Of a stretch of 64,000 nucleotides of DNA, positions 60,320 through 64,000 are shown piece after piece. The notes below the pieces were generated by a model, which worked only from the letters and a program-made list of their open reading frames with translations, was not told the DNA's origin and made no database searches. Within the stretch, counting starts at the first letter, position 1. The number at the start of each line of letters is the position of its first letter. Position numbers and translations under genes: made by a program. This DNA is from Luteimonas huabeiensis HB2 (lineage in GTDB: Bacteria; Pseudomonadota; Gammaproteobacteria; Xanthomonadales; Xanthomonadaceae): assembly GCF_000559025.1 (NCBI RefSeq), contig NZ_JAAN01000010.1, positions 62,001 through 126,000 of the forward strand. Reading direction: 5' to 3'.

Positions 60320-63010
60320 ATGAGCACCTACGCCCTGGGGTCGGTCTTCCACCCGAAATCGGTCGCCGTGATCGGCGCCAGCCCGCGCGAGCGCTCGGTC
60401 GGGCGGATCGTGCTGCGCAACCTGCGCGCCGGCGGCTTCGCCGGCCGGCTGGCGGTGGTCAACCCGCGCTATCGGCAGATCGACGGCATGGTGACCGCGC
60501 CCAGCCTGAAGGCGCTGGACTGGACCCCGGAGCTGGCGGTGATCACCACGCCGGCCGCGATGGTGCCGCGGGTAGCGGCGGAGGCCGCGGCGGCCGGGGT
60601 GGCGGCCGCGATCGTGGTCACCGCCGGGCTGGGGCAGGGCGAGGGCTCGCTGTCGGTGGCGCTGGCCGCGGCGGCGCGCCCGGCCGGCCTGCGCGTGGTC
60701 GGGCCCAACTGCCTGGGGGTGATGTCGCCGCATGCGCGGCTCAACGCCAGCTTCGCCGCCCACGCCGCGCTGCCGGGGGATCTGGCCCTGGTCTCGCAGT
60801 CGGGCGCGATCGCCGTCGGCATGGTGGAGTGGGGCCTGGCGCGCTCGGTGGGCTTCTCCGCGGTGGTGTCGATGGGCGACGCGCTCGATGTCGATTTCGG
60901 CGACCTGCTCGACTACTTCGCGCTCGACCACCGCACCCGCGCGATCCTGCTCTACGTCGAATCGATCCGCGACGCGCGCAAGTTCATGTCCGCCGCGCGC
61001 GCGGCCGCGCGCGCCAAGCCGGTGGTGGTGGTGAAGTCGGGCCGGCACGCCGTGGGCGCGCGCGCCGCGGCCACCCATACCGGCGCGCTGGCCGGCGCCG
61101 ATGCGGTCTACGACGCCGCCTTCCGCCGCGCCGGGCTCTTGCGGGTGGGCTCGCTGGACGAGCTGTTCGCCGCCGCCGAGACCCTGCGCCACGTGCGCGG
61201 CGCGCCCGGCCGCCGGCTCGGCGTGCTGACCAACGGCGGCGGCGTCGGCGTGCTGGCGGTCGATGCGCTGGCCGATCTCGGCGGCACCGTCGCCGCGTTG
61301 TCGCCGGAGACCGTCGCGCGCCTGGACCGCGTGCTGCCGGGCACCTGGTCGCGCGCCAACCCGGTGGACATCGTCGGCGACGCCGACGGCGCGCGCTATG
61401 CCGAGGCGTTGCAGGCGCTGCTGGAAGACCCGGGCACCGACGCGGTGCTGACCATGAACGTGCCGACCGCGCTGTCCTCGGCCTCCGAGGCCGCGCGCGC
61501 GGTGGTCGGCGTGCTGGAGAAGCGGCGGCCGCCGGCCAGCGAGAAGCCGGTGTTCGCGGTCTGGCTGGGCAAGGAGCAGGAGGCCATCGCCACGCTCGAC
61601 GCCGCCGACGTGCCCACCTACGCCACCGAGTCGGAAGCCGTGCGCGGCTTCAGCTACCTGGTGCGGCATCGCGAGGCGCAGGACGCGCTGATGGAGACGC
61701 CGCCCAGCCTGCCGGAGGATTTCGCGCCCGACGTGGCCGCCGCGCAGGCGGTGATCGCCGAGGCCGTGGCGCAGGGCCAGGAATGGCTGGGCCCGCTGCA
61801 GGTCCCGCGGCTGTTCGCCGCCTACGGCATTCCGGTCACGCCGGTGGTGCATGCGCCCGATCCGGACGCCGCCGCCGAGGCCGCGCGCGGGCTGCTGGCC
61901 GACGGGCGCGCGGTGGTGGTGAAGGTGCTCTCGCCCGACATCCAGCACAAGTCCGACGTCGACGGCGTGCGCCTGAACCTGGTCAGCCAGGAATCCGTGC
62001 GCGAGGCCGCGGCCGACATCCTGAAGCGCGCGCGCGAACTGCGGCCGCAGGCGCGCCTCGACGGCGTCACCGTGCAACCGATGATCGTCAAGCCGAAGGC
62101 GCGCGAGCTGATCTGCGGCATCGCCGACGACGCCACCTTCGGCCCGGTGATCGTGTTCGGCCGCGGCGGCACCGCGGTCGAGGTCATCGACGACAAGGCG
62201 CTGGCGCTGCCGCCGCTGGACCTGCGGCTGGCCCACGAACTGATCGGGCGCACCCGCGTCTCGCGCATCCTGCGCGCCTATCGCGACGTGCCCGCGGCCG
62301 ACCTCGACGCGGTGGCGCTGGTGCTGGTCAAGCTGGCGCAGCTGGCCGCCGATCTGCCGCAGGTGCGCGAGCTCGACATCAACCCGCTGCTGGCCGACCG
62401 CGACGGCGTGGTGGCGGTGGACGCGCGCGTGCGCATCGCGCCCTCGGTGCCGCTGCACAAGGGCCCCGGCCACCCGCGCTTCGCGGTGCGGCCGTATCCC
62501 AAGGAATGGGAGCGCATGGTGACGCTGGCCGACGGCAAGCGCGCCTTCGTACGCCCGGTGCGGCCCGAGGACGAGGCGATGTTCCGCGCCTTCTTCGAAC
62601 GCGTCACCGCCGAGGACCTGCGCCTGCGCTTCTTCAGCGCGGTGCGCCACTTCACCCACGAGTTCATCGCACGGCTGACCCAGCTCGACTACGCGCGCGC
62701 GATCGCGCTGGTGATGATCGACCCGGACAGCGGCGAGATGCTGGGCGCGGTGCGCCTGCTCGCCGACGCCGACTACGACCGCGGCGAGTACGGCATCCTG
62801 GTGCGCTCCGACCTCAAGGGCCAGGGCATCGGCTGGCTGCTGATGCGGATCATGATCGAGTACGCGCACTGGCTGGAGCTGCGCGTGGTGGAAGGCCAGG
62901 TACTGCGCGAGAACCGCACCATGATCGGCATGTGCCGGCAGCTCGGCTTCCAGGTCGAGCCCGACCCGGACGACGCCACGCTGGTGCGGGTCACGCTGCC
63001 GGTGCAGTAG
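60320..63010 (+). CDS. acyl-CoA synthetase (NDP-forming) fused to GNAT acetyltransferase
   Basis: 896 aa, the length of PatZ/YfiQ-type protein acetyltransferases. The CoA-binding domain is ~1-130 (SVFHPKSVAVIGASPRERSVGRIVLRNL). Succinyl-CoA-synthetase-like domains follow, with VGPNCLGVMSP, LVSQSGAIAVGMVEW and THTGALAGADAVYDAAFRRAG. An ATP-grasp domain is at ~490-705 (VVVKVLSPDIQHKSDVDGV, FGRGGTAVEVIDDKALALPPLD, ELDINPLL). The C-terminal GNAT domain is ~735-896 (VRPVRPEDEAMFRAFFERVTAEDLRLRFF, YGILVRSDLKGQGIGWLLMRIMIEYA). The domain order matches lysine acetyltransferases that control acetyl-CoA synthetase. The His in THTGALAG, equivalent to the phospho-His of true synthetases, is retained. Confidence 0.88.
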   Translation: MSTYALGSVFHPKSVAVIGASPRERSVGRIVLRNLRAGGFAGRLAVVNPRYRQIDGMVTAPSLKALDWTPELAVITTPAAMVPRVAAEAAAAGVAAAIVVTAGLGQGEGSLSVALAAAARPAGLRVVGPNCLGVMSPHARLNASFAAHAALPGDLALVSQSGAIAVGMVEWGLARSVGFSAVVSMGDALDVDFGDLLDYFALDHRTRAILLYVESIRDARKFMSAARAAARAKPVVVVKSGRHAVGARAAATHTGALAGADAVYDAAFRRAGLLRVGSLDELFAAAETLRHVRGAPGRRLGVLTNGGGVGVLAVDALADLGGTVAALSPETVARLDRVLPGTWSRANPVDIVGDADGARYAEALQALLEDPGTDAVLTMNVPTALSSASEAARAVVGVLEKRRPPASEKPVFAVWLGKEQEAIATLDAADVPTYATESEAVRGFSYLVRHREAQDALMETPPSLPEDFAPDVAAAQAVIAEAVAQGQEWLGPLQVPRLFAAYGIPVTPVVHAPDPDAAAEAARGLLADGRAVVVKVLSPDIQHKSDVDGVRLNLVSQESVREAAADILKRARELRPQARLDGVTVQPMIVKPKARELICGIADDATFGPVIVFGRGGTAVEVIDDKALALPPLDLRLAHELIGRTRVSRILRAYRDVPAADLDAVALVLVKLAQLAADLPQVRELDINPLLADRDGVVAVDARVRIAPSVPLHKGPGHPRFAVRPYPKEWERMVTLADGKRAFVRPVRPEDEAMFRAFFERVTAEDLRLRFFSAVRHFTHEFIARLTQLDYARAIALVMIDPDSGEMLGAVRLLADADYDRGEYGILVRSDLKGQGIGWLLMRIMIEYAHWLELRVVEGQVLRENRTMIGMCRQLGFQVEPDPDDATLVRVTLPVQ

Positions 63011-63016
63011 GGCTGG

Positions 63017-63062
63017 GGGCCAGAGGCCAGAGGCCAGAGGCCAGGGGTCGGAGGCGAGGCCA
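63017..63062. repeat. GGCCAGA-rich direct repeat
   Basis: Tandem heptamers GGCCAGA/GGCCAGG just after the synthetase stop. Complementary to the CCCCTGGCC-type repeat at 63300-63350, so the two can pair across the intervening REP element. Same family as the atpD-atpC repeat. Confidence 0.6.
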
Positions 63063-63127
63063 GGGGGCTGGGCTGTCTCTACGTTCCTGGTGCGAAAAGC
63101 CGCTTTCCTCCGTCTGCGGGGACCGTG

Positions 63128-63256
63128 CTTGTTTTTCCTTCCCCCGCAAGCGGGGACATGCTTTCTTTCCCTTCCCCCGCAAGCGGGGCCGCGCTGTTTT
63201 TCCCTTCCCCCGCTTGCGGGGGAAGGTGCCGAAGGCGGATGGGGGCGCTTTTGGAC
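63128..63256. repeat. REP-like element, copy 4, with 33-bp tandem array
   Basis: CCTTCCCCCGCAAGCGGGG units begin at 63137, 63170 and 63203 (33-bp period), the last with the TT variant of the palindrome. They are followed by GGTGCCGAAGGCGGATGGGGGC, after which similarity fades. Located between convergent genes. Confidence 0.85.
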
Positions 63257-63279
63257 CTCCGCGGCGTACCCCACCCGCC

Positions 63280-63624
<345 letters not shown>

Positions 63625-63704
63625 TCAAGGGGCGCGGGGCGTCACCGATGAACGTCGCGCGGCCGTCGCGACGGGGGCGACGACCGCGGCGGATAATGCG
63701 GGCC

Positions 63705-64000
63705 GTGCGCAAGATCCTCCACATCGACATGGATGCCTTCTACGCCTCGGTTGAGCAGCGCGACGACCCGTCGCTGCGCGGGCGTCCGGTGGTGGTGGCC
63801 TGGCGCGGCCAGCGCTCGGTGGTCTGCGCGGCCTCCTACGAGGCGCGGTGCTTCGGCGTACGCTCGGCGATGCCGGCGCTGCGCGCCGAGCGGCTGTGCC
63901 CGGACGCGGTGTTCGTGCCGCCGGACTTCCCGCGCTACAAGGCGGTGTCGCGGCAGGTGCGCGCGATCTTCCACGACTACACCGACTTGGTGGAGCCGCT
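63705..64000 (+). CDS. dinB: DNA polymerase IV, N-terminal part
   Basis: Y-family translesion polymerase; only ~98 residues are in the window and the gene runs off the right edge. [20 protein letters not shown] carries the first catalytic Asp and the steric-gate region. [51 protein letters not shown] is the palm/fingers signature. GTG 63705 gives the family-typical start (M)RKILHIDMD; an in-frame ATG nine nt upstream (63696) is the alternative. No LexA box is visible in the short upstream sequence. Confidence 0.93.
   Translation, partial: MRKILHIDMDAFYASVEQRDDPSLRGRPVVVAWRGQRSVVCAASYEARCFGVRSAMPALRAERLCPDAVFVPPDFPRYKAVSRQVRAIFHDYTDLVEP

Overview
The window is a very GC-rich bacterial chromosome segment that most resembles the Xanthomonadaceae/Lysobacteraceae (Lysobacter, Luteimonas or a relative). 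The evidence is the gene order (atpIBEFHAGDC followed by glmU, with glmS further on), the lipoyl domain fused to dihydrolipoamide dehydrogenase, the DUF2884, DUF1415 and OmpW proteins, a secreted cell-wall amidase, and dispersed palindromic intergenic repeats of the kind common in that family. The assignment is by eye; no 16S or other marker RNA is present. I saw no tRNA, rRNA, CRISPR array, insertion sequence or phage gene.

Layout. 1-3940: tesA-type esterase (cut by the left edge) divergent from an ABC ATPase/FtsX-like permease pair (ybbA-ybbP type). 4184-7000: a small protein, then rsmC-rsuA-HAD phosphatase as one overlapping operon. 7035-11305: SDR oxidoreductase, a zinc-type czcD/smtB-like operon with a visible promoter, a DUF1415 gene, a half-length aquaporin and an EamA exporter. 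11402-17177: OmpW porin, DUF2884 protein, then the E2 and E3 genes of pyruvate dehydrogenase, which carry three almost identical lipoyl domains. 17383-23399: secreted amidase, exported ankyrin-repeat protein, OmpW-like porin. 23774-31363: the complete F1Fo ATP synthase operon with a clear promoter and terminator, and inverted repeats lodged between its distal genes. 31631-32355: gtrA and a degraded membrane-protein gene. 32416-33786: glmU.

Between glmU and glmS (33970-49053, minus strand) lies the most unusual locus. It has one HlyD/MacA-like adaptor, one MacB-like ATPase, and eight FtsX/MacB-type permeases arranged as four alternating long/short pairs, then a sigma-54 response regulator and its histidine kinase. 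The adaptor is preceded by a well-formed -24/-12 (RpoN) promoter, so the kinase/regulator pair probably switches on the exporter whose operon it ends. Next to it is a Fur-boxed tonB, then a truncated haemoglobin and a CopD-like membrane protein.

Directly downstream of glmS (51305-53137) is a four-gene Wadjet plasmid/phage defence operon, jetABCD (53195-59973), in the neighbourhood of the classical Tn7 target, although no transposon ends are visible. The window ends with a fused acyl-CoA synthetase/GNAT acetyltransferase, a small conserved protein whose C-terminus runs into an intergenic repeat, and the start of dinB.

Self-complementary repeats are a recurring theme. A palindromic element built on CCCCGCAAGCGGGG, often in 29- or 33-bp tandem arrays, sits at four gene 3' ends, and a second class of inverted repeats separates atpH/A, A/G, G/D and D/C.
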